Assembly: GCF_008123425.1 (NCBI RefSeq)
Contig: NZ_VSSS01000013.1
Span: 83,811-147,810, forward strand
Length of the DNA stretch: 64,000 bases
Direction of reading: 5' to 3'
DNA from: Bradyrhizobium rifense
GTDB lineage: Bacteria; Pseudomonadota; Alphaproteobacteria; Rhizobiales; Xanthobacteraceae
Below are positions 56,105 to 63,870 of the stretch, in pieces. Within the stretch, counting starts at the first letter, position 1; each line of letters begins with the position of its first letter. The notes beneath the pieces were generated by a model. It saw nothing but the letters and a program-made list of their open reading frames with translations. It searched no databases and was not told the origin of the DNA. The position numbers were made by a program, and so were the translations under genes.

Positions 56105-56560
56105 ATGGCGAGAAGTGTCGCGGCAAAAAAGAGCGTGAAGCAGGCCAAGCCGCCTTACGTGCTCGACGAGCAGGTCGGCTTCATCCTGCGCCAGGTCTGG
56201 CAACGCCACAGCTCGATTTTCTCGCGTGACATCGGCACCAACCTGACGCCGACGCAGTGGGCGGCGTTGTCAAAGCTCGCCGAGACCGGGCCGTGCTCGC
56301 AGAACCAGCTCGGACGGCTGACCGCGATGGACGTCGCGACCATCAAGGGCGTGATTGACCGCCTCACGGCGCGCGGCCTGACCGAGACGAGCCAGGATCC
56401 CGAGGACGGACGGCGCCTGCTGGTGAGCCTGACGCGCGCCGGTCAGCAGCTTGCGGAAAAGCTCGCGCCGAATGCGATTGCGATCACCCGCGAAACGCTG
56501 GCCCCGCTCGATGCGAAAGAGCGCGAGCTGCTGATGGGGCTGTTGAACAAGCTGCGGTGA
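56105..56560 (+). CDS. MarR-family repressor of the nicotinate cluster (predicted)
   Basis: A 151-residue MarR protein. The winged helix lies at about residues 55-120, with CSQNQLGRLTAMDVATIKGVIDRL as the recognition region and DPEDGRRLLVSLT as the wing. I chose ATG 56105 (ORF to 56027 is mostly livF tail sequence). It closes the hnr-liv operon. It is the best candidate for the TTYGT-NN-ACRAA operators, in the manner of NicR/BpsR, which respond to 6-hydroxynicotinate. Ligand and targets are inferred. Confidence 0.82.
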   Translation: MARSVAAKKSVKQAKPPYVLDEQVGFILRQVWQRHSSIFSRDIGTNLTPTQWAALSKLAETGPCSQNQLGRLTAMDVATIKGVIDRLTARGLTETSQDPEDGRRLLVSLTRAGQQLAEKLAPNAIAITRETLAPLDAKERELLMGLLNKLR

Positions 56561-56566
56561 CGGTCT

Positions 56567-56657
56567 CGTAGGGTGGGCAAAGGCGCAAAGCGCCGTGCCC
56601 ACCATGTCTTCGCTTTGAGAAAGAATGGTGGGCACGCTACGCTTTGCCCACCCTACG
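56567..56657. repeat. palindromic repeat (GGGTGGGCAAAG type), convergent terminator
   Basis: Two 16-bp arms, CGTAGGGTGGGCAAAG (56567-56582) and CTTTGCCCACCCTACG (56642-56657), are perfect reverse complements with an imperfect inner repeat of GTGCCCACCAT/ATGGTGGGCAC. It is the common Bradyrhizobium 'GTAGGGTGGGC' repeat and lies between the convergent marR and enamidase genes, where it may terminate both. Confidence 0.88.
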
Positions 56658-56672
56658 GCACCATTTCTCGGC

Positions 56673-57869
56673 TTACTGCGCCACCACTTCCGGCACTCTC
56701 CCCGCGGGCGGGGTATTCCGGCTGCGTTGGGTGCGCACGATGCCGTCGATGATGGTCATGCCGATGCCGGGGAGGTCACCGAGCTGGACGCTCTCCAGAA
56801 TGGTCTTGCCGGGCGAGTGCTGGGCCTTGTCCATGATGACGAAGTCGGCGGAGCGGCCGACCTCGATCAGGCCGCAATCGAGCTGCCGCATCCGCGCGGT
56901 GTTGCCGGTGGCCAGGCAAAACGCGATCTCGGCCGGCAGATCGCCGAGCGAGGACAGCATCGAGACCATGCGCAGAATGCCGAGCGGCTGCACGCCGGAG
57001 CCGGCGGGCGCGTCGGTGCCGAGGATGACGCGATGCAGATCGCCCATCTCGCGCGCGATGCGAAGCGTGAACAGCGCCGAGCGCTCATTGCCGTTGTGCA
57101 CGAGCTCGAGGCCGCGCTTGCAGCCCTCGCAGATGCAACGGATCTGATCATCGGGCAGGGCCGTGTGGCCGCCATTGATATGGCCGACCACGTCGGTGTC
57201 GGCCTCCAGCACCACGTCCTTGTCGATCAGGCCGGAGCCCGGGATCGAGGGGCCGCCGGTGTGGATGGTGCTCTGGATGCCGTATTTGCGGGCCCAGCCG
57301 ACCATCTTGCGGGCCGTCGGGCCGTCCTTGACGCCGCCGAGGCCGACTTCGCCGAGCAGCTTGACGCCGGCCGCGGCCAGCTCCTTGAAATCCTCCTCGA
57401 CCATCTCGCATTCGATCACGGGCGCACCGGCGTGAACCTTCACGCCGCCGGGGCGCAAATTCCAGAAGGCGCGCTGCGCGAAGATCGCCATGGCTTTCAG
57501 CCCAACGACGTCACGCGGGCGGCCGGGCATGTGCACTTCGCCGGCGGAAATCATCGTGGTGACGCCACCGTGGAGGTTGCTGTCGATCCAGCCGATCTGG
57601 TTCTGCCGCGGCGTCCAGTCGCCCGCAACGGGATGGACGTGGCTGTCGATCAGGCCCGGCGCCACCGTGGTGCCGTTGGCCTCGACGATCGTGGTGGCAT
57701 CGTCCGTATTGAGGTCCTTGAAGCGGCCGATCGCGGTGATCTTGCCGTTCTCGGCGACGATGGTGTCGCCGTCCAGGATCGGCTTTTCGATCGCGCCGGA
57801 CAGGATCAGGCCGATATTGCGGATCACGAGCTTCGAGGGTCCGGTGGCCTGGGGGGCGTCATGCGCCAT
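56673..57869 (-). CDS. ena: enamidase (1,4,5,6-tetrahydro-6-oxonicotinate hydrolase)
   Basis: A 398-residue amidohydrolase-superfamily protein matching the layout of Eubacterium barkeri enamidase over most of its length. Metal ligands are His77 and His79 (DSHVHP), Glu174 (LLGEVGLG), His203 (TIHTGG), His230 and Asp286 (GTDAPAG). It would hydrolyse the ring amide of 1,4,5,6-tetrahydro-6-oxonicotinate to 2-formylglutarate and ammonium. The ATG at 57869 has AGGAGC upstream. It faces the ferredoxin reductase gene across a shared operator region. Confidence 0.85.
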   Translation of the reverse strand: MAHDAPQATGPSKLVIRNIGLILSGAIEKPILDGDTIVAENGKITAIGRFKDLNTDDATTIVEANGTTVAPGLIDSHVHPVAGDWTPRQNQIGWIDSNLHGGVTTMISAGEVHMPGRPRDVVGLKAMAIFAQRAFWNLRPGGVKVHAGAPVIECEMVEEDFKELAAAGVKLLGEVGLGGVKDGPTARKMVGWARKYGIQSTIHTGGPSIPGSGLIDKDVVLEADTDVVGHINGGHTALPDDQIRCICEGCKRGLELVHNGNERSALFTLRIAREMGDLHRVILGTDAPAGSGVQPLGILRMVSMLSSLGDLPAEIAFCLATGNTARMRQLDCGLIEVGRSADFVIMDKAQHSPGKTILESVQLGDLPGIGMTIIDGIVRTQRSRNTPPAGRVPEVVAQ

Positions 57870-57918
57870 GGAAGGGGCTCCTTATTCCTAACTGCAACGC
57901 TTTCGATCTTGGGCAGCC

Positions 57919-57976
57919 TTGACCGCGGGATCAAGTCAGATTATTCATTTGTGTACGAATGATCGTGTACAAACGA
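57919..57976. promoter_or_regulatory. shared operator region between enamidase and ferredoxin reductase genes
   Basis: A TTGACC (57919-57924) followed 21 bp later by the near-palindrome TCATTTGT-GT-ACGAATGA (57945-57962, one mismatch), then a half-site ACAAACGA (57969-57976). Arms and 2-nt spacing match the operators at 48216, 48268 and 48366. It sits in the 156-bp divergent gap and can regulate either gene or both. Confidence 0.65.
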
Positions 57977-58025
57977 CGCATAGCTGCCGGCTCGGAACCG
58001 CAATTGACGCGACAGGGAAGCTGAG

Positions 58026-58799
58026 ATGAGCAATTTCAATCAGGAAAGCGTTTTGAGCGTCCACCACTGGACCGACACGCTGTTCTCCTTCAAGACCACC
58101 CGCAGCCCGACCTTCCGTTTCCGTAACGGTGAGTTCACCATGATCGGGCTCAAGGTCGGCGAGAAGCCGCTGCTGCGGGCCTACAGCGTCGCCAGCGCCA
58201 ACTACGAGGACACCCTCGAATTCTTCTCGATCAAGGTGCCTGATGGTCCGCTGACCTCGCGGCTCCAGCATCTGAACGAAGGCGACGAGATCATCGTCAG
58301 CCGCAAGGCCACCGGCACGCTTGTCATCGACAATCTGGAAGAGGGGCGAAACCTCTATCTGATCGGCACCGGTACGGGCCTCGCGCCGTTCCTGAGCGTG
58401 ATCAAGGACCCCGAGACCTACGAGCGGTTCGAGAAGGTCGTGTTGCTGCACGGCTGCCGGCACGTCAAGGAACTCGCCTACGGCGAGATGATCAACGAGC
58501 ACCTGCCGAAGGACGAGATGCTCGGCGATTATATCCGCGCTCAGCTCATCTATTATCCCACGGTGACCCGCGATCCCTTCCGCAACCGCGGTCGCATCAC
58601 CGAGCTCATCACCTCGGGCAAGCTGTTCGCCGATATTGGCCTGCCGGCGATCGAGGCGGCCCATGACCGCGTCATGATCTGCGGCAGCCCGGCGCTAGTG
58701 GCAGACACCCGCGTGCTGCTGGGCGAGCGCGGTTTCGTCGAAGGCAATCACGGCGAGCCCGCCCAGTTCGTGGTCGAAAAGGCCTTTGCCGAGCGCTGA
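58026..58799 (+). CDS. fpr: ferredoxin-NADP+ reductase
   Basis: A 257-residue FPR-type reductase. The FAD-binding RAYSVASANYED and GPLTSRL motifs, the NADP-binding GTGTGLAPFLS and the C-terminal MICGSPA are present. It moves electrons between NADPH and a ferredoxin. A protein of this type is a core gene in many alphaproteobacteria, but here the operator suggests it is induced with the nicotinate genes and may feed reduced ferredoxin to the hydroxynicotinate reductase. No ferredoxin gene is in the window. Confidence 0.9.
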   Translation: MSNFNQESVLSVHHWTDTLFSFKTTRSPTFRFRNGEFTMIGLKVGEKPLLRAYSVASANYEDTLEFFSIKVPDGPLTSRLQHLNEGDEIIVSRKATGTLVIDNLEEGRNLYLIGTGTGLAPFLSVIKDPETYERFEKVVLLHGCRHVKELAYGEMINEHLPKDEMLGDYIRAQLIYYPTVTRDPFRNRGRITELITSGKLFADIGLPAIEAAHDRVMICGSPALVADTRVLLGERGFVEGNHGEPAQFVVEKAFAER

Positions 58800-58905
58800 G
58801 TCCGGAATTCCCGCGCAATAACACCGTATTTTCGCCGCGGCGGGGGCGTTGCGGCGCCGATTCGGCGCGCGATACACTGTGGGAGCGAATCAGCGGAGTT
58901 CCCAC

Positions 58906-59232
58906 ATGGTTGCGGACAGCGACAGCAACATCGCCTGGCACCGGGTCCAGTTGAAGAAGAACCGCGCCGAGTTGAAGGCGCTGGAGACCGCGCGCTTCAC
59001 GATCGGCGAGATCGCGTCGTCGAAGCGCAACGGCCAGACCCAGAAGGCGGCCGCTGACCTCAAGCGCAAGATCGCGCAGTCCGAGCGGGTGATCGCCGAC
59101 CACGACAAGCGCACGCGCCGTCCGCTCGGCACCGATATGCAAAGCCTGAGCAATGGCAGCTGGAGCCACTGGGACGCCTATACCAACCAGCAGCAACGCA
59201 AGGCCGGCCCTCGTTCGCCGGGGCGCGGCTAG
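58906..59232 (+). CDS. small helical hypothetical protein
   Basis: A 108-residue protein, Lys/Arg/Ala-rich, with a helical middle (VQLKKNRAELKALETARFTI and AADLKRKIAQSERVI) that could form a coiled coil. A GGAG sits about 8 nt upstream of ATG 58906. No membrane segment or signal is visible. Function unknown; I do not recognise the family. Confidence 0.6.
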   Translation: MVADSDSNIAWHRVQLKKNRAELKALETARFTIGEIASSKRNGQTQKAAADLKRKIAQSERVIADHDKRTRRPLGTDMQSLSNGSWSHWDAYTNQQQRKAGPRSPGRG

Positions 59233-59324
59233 TTCCGCTGCCCAGGAGGGGCCGGTTCCGGCCCTTGCGCGTACGGCGTCGCTCACCATCTCGTTGAGGC
59301 GCCACCAACCAGTTCGGTGATCCC

Positions 59325-60632
59325 ATGGCACCGCGCCTCGATTTCACCAGCGAGGCTTTCTTTCGCGATCCGCCCAAGGCAATCGCGGCGCTGCGCGCGT
59401 CCGGCCCCGTGGTCGCGACGCGCTTTCCGCTTGTCGGCGACGTCTGGATCACCACGACCCACGATGCGACCGCGCAGGTGCTGAAGGACAGCACGATCTT
59501 CACGCTGCGCAAGGAGGATGGCGAAGTTGCCGGCCTCCGCTGGTGGATGCCGAAGCTGGTCAGGACCATCGCCAACAACATGCTCACCATGGACGAGCCG
59601 GATCACACCCGGCTGCGCAGCATCGTGGACGAGGCCTTTCGCCGTCGCGCCATCGTTGCGATGGAGCCGCGCATCCGTGCCATCGCGGACGGTCTGGCCG
59701 ATGAGCTGTTTACGAAGGGCAGCCCGGCCGATCTCGTCCAGAGCTATGCGCGTATCCTGCCGCTCTCGGTGATCTGCGAATTGCTGGGCCTGCCGCTGGA
59801 CGACCGTCCCAAGTTCATCGCATGGGCAAATTCGATGTCGTCGCTGACGAATGTGGTCAGCTTCTTTCGCCTGCTGCTCGCGTTCCGCAAGATGCGCTTC
59901 TATCTCGAACAGCAATTGCAGAGCGCGCGCGAGCGGGGCGGCGAGGGCCTGATTGCCGAGCTTGTCCAGGTCGAGCGCGAGGGCGGCGAGATCACGCCGG
60001 ACGAAATGGTCTCGATGGTGTTCCTGCTGCTCGCGGCGGGCTCGGAGACCACCACGCATCTCATCAGTGGCTCGGTCTACGAACTGCTCAGGAATCCAGG
60101 ACTGCGTGACTGGCTGGAAGAGGACTGGAGCCGCGCCGGGCTCGCGGTCGAGGAATTCTTGCGTTTCGTCTCGCCGGTGCAATTTTCAAAGCCGCGCTAT
60201 GTGCGGCGGAATATCGAGCTTGCGGGCGTGCAGCTGAAGAAGGGCGATCGCGTCATGGTCATGCTCGCCGCGGCGAACGTGGATCCGGTGGTGCACGACC
60301 AGCCTGAGCACCTCGATCTCACGCGCAAGCCGAACCGCCATATCTCCTTCGGCACGGGCATCCATTTCTGCCTCGGCCACCAGCTTGCTCGGATCGAGGC
60401 GGCGTGCGCGCTGGAAGCGCTGTTTGTGCGCTGGCCGAAGCTCGGACTTGCCGTCGATGCGTCCCGGATTCACTGGCGCAAGCGGCCAGGTCTCCGTGCG
60501 ATCGCGAAGCTGCCGGTCGTTGCAGTGGACAGTCAGCTCGTCGATTTCCGTGACGCCACGATGTCGCGTTCCCAGCCGAACACGGACCGGCCGTCGAGAT
60601 CGGGCGAGGCTTCGCGCTCGCCGGCGATGTAG
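59325..60632 (+). CDS. cytochrome P450
   Basis: A 435-residue soluble P450. The haem-binding loop is FGTGIHFCLGHQLAR with Cys349 as the haem ligand; the I-helix oxygen-binding motif is AAGSETTTHL, and the K-helix ExxR is EEFLR. Substrate unknown. The catalytic fold ends near residue 400; the last 33 codons (60533-60632) overlap the 3' end of the convergent DUF763 gene, so the C-terminus looks extended. No redox partner is adjacent. Confidence 0.88.
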   Translation: MAPRLDFTSEAFFRDPPKAIAALRASGPVVATRFPLVGDVWITTTHDATAQVLKDSTIFTLRKEDGEVAGLRWWMPKLVRTIANNMLTMDEPDHTRLRSIVDEAFRRRAIVAMEPRIRAIADGLADELFTKGSPADLVQSYARILPLSVICELLGLPLDDRPKFIAWANSMSSLTNVVSFFRLLLAFRKMRFYLEQQLQSARERGGEGLIAELVQVEREGGEITPDEMVSMVFLLLAAGSETTTHLISGSVYELLRNPGLRDWLEEDWSRAGLAVEEFLRFVSPVQFSKPRYVRRNIELAGVQLKKGDRVMVMLAAANVDPVVHDQPEHLDLTRKPNRHISFGTGIHFCLGHQLARIEAACALEALFVRWPKLGLAVDASRIHWRKRPGLRAIAKLPVVAVDSQLVDFRDATMSRSQPNTDRPSRSGEASRSPAM

Positions 60633-61783
60633 GTCTCGACCGATGGCCCGCTTGCGGTCCGTTCCAGCCGCCGTGCCTGGTCGTCGAGGCGCTTGATCGC
60701 CTGCATCTCTTCCTCGCGCCCGAGCTTGGCGTTCTGGATCGCGCCCTTCAGCACGCGAATGGTCTCGTCATAGACCTTGATCGGAACGGGGTAGGGATGC
60801 CGGTCCTTGCCGCCATGGGCGAGCGAGAAGCGCGCCGGGTCCTTGAAGCGATAGGGTGCGCCATGCACGACTTCGGCGACCATCGCCAGCGAGCGCACGG
60901 TGCGTGCGCCGACGCCGGGTGTCAGCAACAACTCCGGGAAGTCGACCGGGCCGCGCTCGGCGGCGGCTGCCAGCGTGCCGTGCAGGCGGCGCGCGAACAC
61001 GTCCTTTGGCCGGACATCGTGATGCGCGGGCATGATCAGGTGCGGCAGCATCGCCTGCGCGGGCTCGGGCGCAGTGCCGGTGAGCCGTTCGAATTCGGTG
61101 AGGATGCGATCGGGGCCGAGATCGGTCAGCAGCTCGAGCTGCGCGCTGCGCGAGACATCGGCGCGGTGGTCGGTGAGATTGACGATCTCGCCCTGCTGCG
61201 GGCCGTCGATCGCGCTGTGCGGCGTATCAACAAAGCTCTTCAGCGACTCTGAGTGCCAGTGGTAGCGGCGGGCCTGGCGCTTGTCGCCGTTCATGCCCTG
61301 CTGCACCACGGTCCACTTGCCGTCGGCGGTGACGAAGAAGCCGTGCAGATAGAGATCAAATCCGTCCTGCACGGCGGCACTGTCGACTTTCGCCACCAAC
61401 CGGCTGGCGCGCGTGAGGCTCACGCCGTCGAAGCCGACGCGGTCGCCGAGCTGCAACAGCTCGTCCGGCGTCTTGCGCGAATGCTGGCCGCGGCCGCCGC
61501 AGACATAGATGCCGAGCCCGTCCTGGAGCGGGCCAAGCCCACGCTTCAGCGCGCCGACCACGGAGGTGGTTATCCCTGAGGAGTGCCAGTCCATCCCCAT
61601 CACGGCGCCGAATGACTGGAACCAAAAGGGATGCGAGAGCCGCTGCATGAATGCATCGCGGCCGTAATGATGCACGACCGCCTGCGTGACGATTGCGCCC
61701 AGCGAGGCCATGCGGCTCGCCAGCCACGGCGGAACTCGTCCGGTGTGGAGAGGAAGATCGGCGCTGCCGGTTCGTCGAGTCAT
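60533..61783 (-). CDS. DUF763-domain protein
   Basis: A 416-residue member of the DUF763 family, with RRTGSADLPLHTGRVPPWL at the N-terminus, FQSFGAVMGMDWHSSGITTSVVGALKRGL and LLTPGVGARTVRSLA. Such proteins are found in archaea and some bacteria and have a predicted helix-hairpin-helix-like GVGARTVRSLA segment near the C-terminus. I chose ATG 61783 because it matches the family start; the upstream frame to 61933 is not convincing. It is convergent and overlapping with the P450 gene by 100 bp. Confidence 0.75.
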   Translation of the reverse strand: MTRRTGSADLPLHTGRVPPWLASRMASLGAIVTQAVVHHYGRDAFMQRLSHPFWFQSFGAVMGMDWHSSGITTSVVGALKRGLGPLQDGLGIYVCGGRGQHSRKTPDELLQLGDRVGFDGVSLTRASRLVAKVDSAAVQDGFDLYLHGFFVTADGKWTVVQQGMNGDKRQARRYHWHSESLKSFVDTPHSAIDGPQQGEIVNLTDHRADVSRSAQLELLTDLGPDRILTEFERLTGTAPEPAQAMLPHLIMPAHHDVRPKDVFARRLHGTLAAAAERGPVDFPELLLTPGVGARTVRSLAMVAEVVHGAPYRFKDPARFSLAHGGKDRHPYPVPIKVYDETIRVLKGAIQNAKLGREEEMQAIKRLDDQARRLERTASGPSVETYIAGEREASPDLDGRSVFGWERDIVASRKSTS

Positions 61784-61904
61784 GATTGCCCAGAAATAGC
61801 GCAGTTCGGGGACAGTTGCACCAGAGGGATGCTGCATTGCACCGAGCGTGGGGAGCGAAGCCACCGGGAGGGCGTTGAGATCGAACGCAATTGCGGGGAC
61901 ATGA

Positions 61905-63050
61905 ATGAATCGCCACGCCGTCATGACCGACATCGACAGGATGTTCGGCTGGATACCCTCATGGTTCGTCGGCCTCTGCCTGGTCGCCGGCGCGATGCTG
62001 CTTGCCTTGACTCTCTACCGTTTCGCCGTGTGGCTGCTCAATCGCGCCTTCGGAACCCGTTCATCTCTCCTCGGGGTGTTCATCGAGCGCACGTCCGGCC
62101 CGGCCCAGCTGGCACTGTGCCTTGCAGCCGTTGCGCTGGTGTTGCCACTCGCGCCGCTGGATGACGTCTTTCGCACGCCGCTGACCAGTCTGTTCGTGGT
62201 CGCGTTCGTCGCCCTGATCGGCTGGATATCGATCCGGATCGTCGACATGAGCGCGGCGCGCTATCTGCAAAACTTTCGCGACGTCACCGAGAACTTCGTC
62301 GCGCGCAAGCATGTCACCCAGGTTCGCGTGTTCAAGCGCGTCACCGACATCATTATCGTCATCATCACGGTGTCGACCGCGCTGATGACGTTCGACTCGG
62401 TTAGGCAGTATGGCGTCAGCCTGTTCGCCTCAGCTGGTGCTGCCGGCATCATCGTCGGTCTTGCCGCGCGGCCGCTGCTGAGCAATCTGATCGCCGGCGT
62501 GCAGATCGCGATCACGCAGCCGATCCGCATCGAGGATGCCGTGATCATCGAGAACGAGTGGGGCTGGGTCGAGGACATCGCCGCGACCTATGTGGTGATC
62601 CGGCTGTGGGACTGGCGCCGCATGGTGGTGCCGCTGTCCTATTTCATCGAAAAGCCGTTCCAGAACTGGACCCGCGACACGGCGTCCCTGATCGGCGTGA
62701 TCGCGCTCCACGTCGACTACCGTGCCGACGTGCCGCGCATCCGCCGCTGGCTGGAGGGTGCGATCAAGGAGTCCAAGCTGTGGGACGGCGCGGTGGTCAA
62801 TCTCCAGGTGATCGACGCGGATTCCCGCACCATCGAGCTGCGCGCGCTGGTCAGTGCGCGGAATGCGCCGCAATCCTGGGATCTGCGTTGCGAGATGCGG
62901 GAAAGGCTGATCGCCTTCATCCGCGACGAAATGCCGGAAGCCCTGCCGCGCGAACGCGCGATCCTGATCCCGCAGGGAGGCGGCGACGATACGGAGTTCC
63001 TGCAGCGGCCCACTGCACCGGAGAAGATGCGGGCGAACGCGCGCAATTGA
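61905..63050 (+). CDS. MscS-family mechanosensitive channel
   Basis: A 381-residue inner-membrane protein with four N-terminal membrane helices and the pore-lining, Gly/Ala-rich helix of MscS (SLFASAGAAGIIVGLAARPLL), followed by the SNLIAGVQIAITQPIRI beta domain and a C-terminal mixed domain. It releases solutes on osmotic downshift. ATGs at 61901 (other frame), 61905 and 61923 lie close together; 61905 is the longest in frame. Transcribed alone. Confidence 0.87.
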   Translation: MNRHAVMTDIDRMFGWIPSWFVGLCLVAGAMLLALTLYRFAVWLLNRAFGTRSSLLGVFIERTSGPAQLALCLAAVALVLPLAPLDDVFRTPLTSLFVVAFVALIGWISIRIVDMSAARYLQNFRDVTENFVARKHVTQVRVFKRVTDIIIVIITVSTALMTFDSVRQYGVSLFASAGAAGIIVGLAARPLLSNLIAGVQIAITQPIRIEDAVIIENEWGWVEDIAATYVVIRLWDWRRMVVPLSYFIEKPFQNWTRDTASLIGVIALHVDYRADVPRIRRWLEGAIKESKLWDGAVVNLQVIDADSRTIELRALVSARNAPQSWDLRCEMRERLIAFIRDEMPEALPRERAILIPQGGGDDTEFLQRPTAPEKMRANARN

Positions 63051-63065
63051 GCGGTGCGACCCTCG

Positions 63066-63860
63066 TCATTTAGCCTTGGTCGCGCCGCGCAAGCCCGCCT
63101 GTTGCTGGATCGTGTTCAGCGCGCCGGACGACTGCTCCTCTGCGACGAAGCCGTTGAGCAGGGGAAGCGCGGCCTCACGGCCTTTGGGGATCGCGATCGC
63201 CAGATGCTCGGCACCCCAATTGCCATCGAGGATTTTCGCGCCCGGCATCTGATCAGACATTTCGAACAGCGTAGGCTTGTTGGTAGCGTAGAGATCGATC
63301 TCACCGCGGCAGAACATCGAGATCGCGACCTTGACGCTTTCGGCAGCCACGATGGTCGCGGTCTTGAATTTCGTCGGTAGCGTACGCTCTGAGGTCGAAC
63401 CCTTGGTGACGCCGATCTTTATGCCGGGTTTGTCGATATCCTCTGCCTTGGAGATCGGTGAGTTCGCCGGAACGAGATAGCCGAGCTCGATCGCCAGCAC
63501 TGGTTGGCTGAAGCTGACCTCATTGGCACGAGCCGGGGTGGCGTTGGTGATGGTAAAGTCAACCTGGCCGTCGTGGATCGCGGTGACGATATCGGCGACG
63601 CGTTGAAACCGGACGTAATCGATGCCGACGCCGAGCCTTTTCGCCAGCTCTGCGCCGAGATCGTAGGCGAGGCCGTGCGGCTTGCCGGCCGCATCTGTCA
63701 CCATCGAGGTCGGGCTGCCCGGATAGATGCCGACGCGCAAGGTGCCGCTCGGCGCCAGCAGTTTTGCTTCCCCGTCGGCGCGCGCGGGCGCGCCGAACAG
63801 GCTGACGACCGCGAGGGCGAGCAGGGCGGTGTGCGAAACTCGGCCAAACAAGGTCCTCAT
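63066..63860 (-). CDS. amino-acid-type ABC binding protein (SBP_bac_3)
   Basis: A 264-residue extracellular solute-binding protein of family 3 with a signal peptide (cleavage near APARA). The ligand-binding core has GTLRVGIYPGSP, the DLGAELAKRLGV helix and DFTITNATPAR. A polar amino acid is the usual ligand; not determined here. It is convergent with the MscS gene. A second gene on the same strand ends 10 bp upstream of its start, so it is the downstream member of a pair that runs off the window. Confidence 0.85.
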   Translation of the reverse strand: MRTLFGRVSHTALLALAVVSLFGAPARADGEAKLLAPSGTLRVGIYPGSPTSMVTDAAGKPHGLAYDLGAELAKRLGVGIDYVRFQRVADIVTAIHDGQVDFTITNATPARANEVSFSQPVLAIELGYLVPANSPISKAEDIDKPGIKIGVTKGSTSERTLPTKFKTATIVAAESVKVAISMFCRGEIDLYATNKPTLFEMSDQMPGAKILDGNWGAEHLAIAIPKGREAALPLLNGFVAEEQSSGALNTIQQQAGLRGATKAK

Positions 63861-63870
63861 GAGAAAGTCC

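Noticed and set aside
43137..58799. Genomic island hypothesis for the nicotinate cluster
   Set aside because: No integrase, transposase, tRNA or flanking direct repeats seen, and base composition and codon use look like the surroundings; horizontal transfer cannot be shown from this window.
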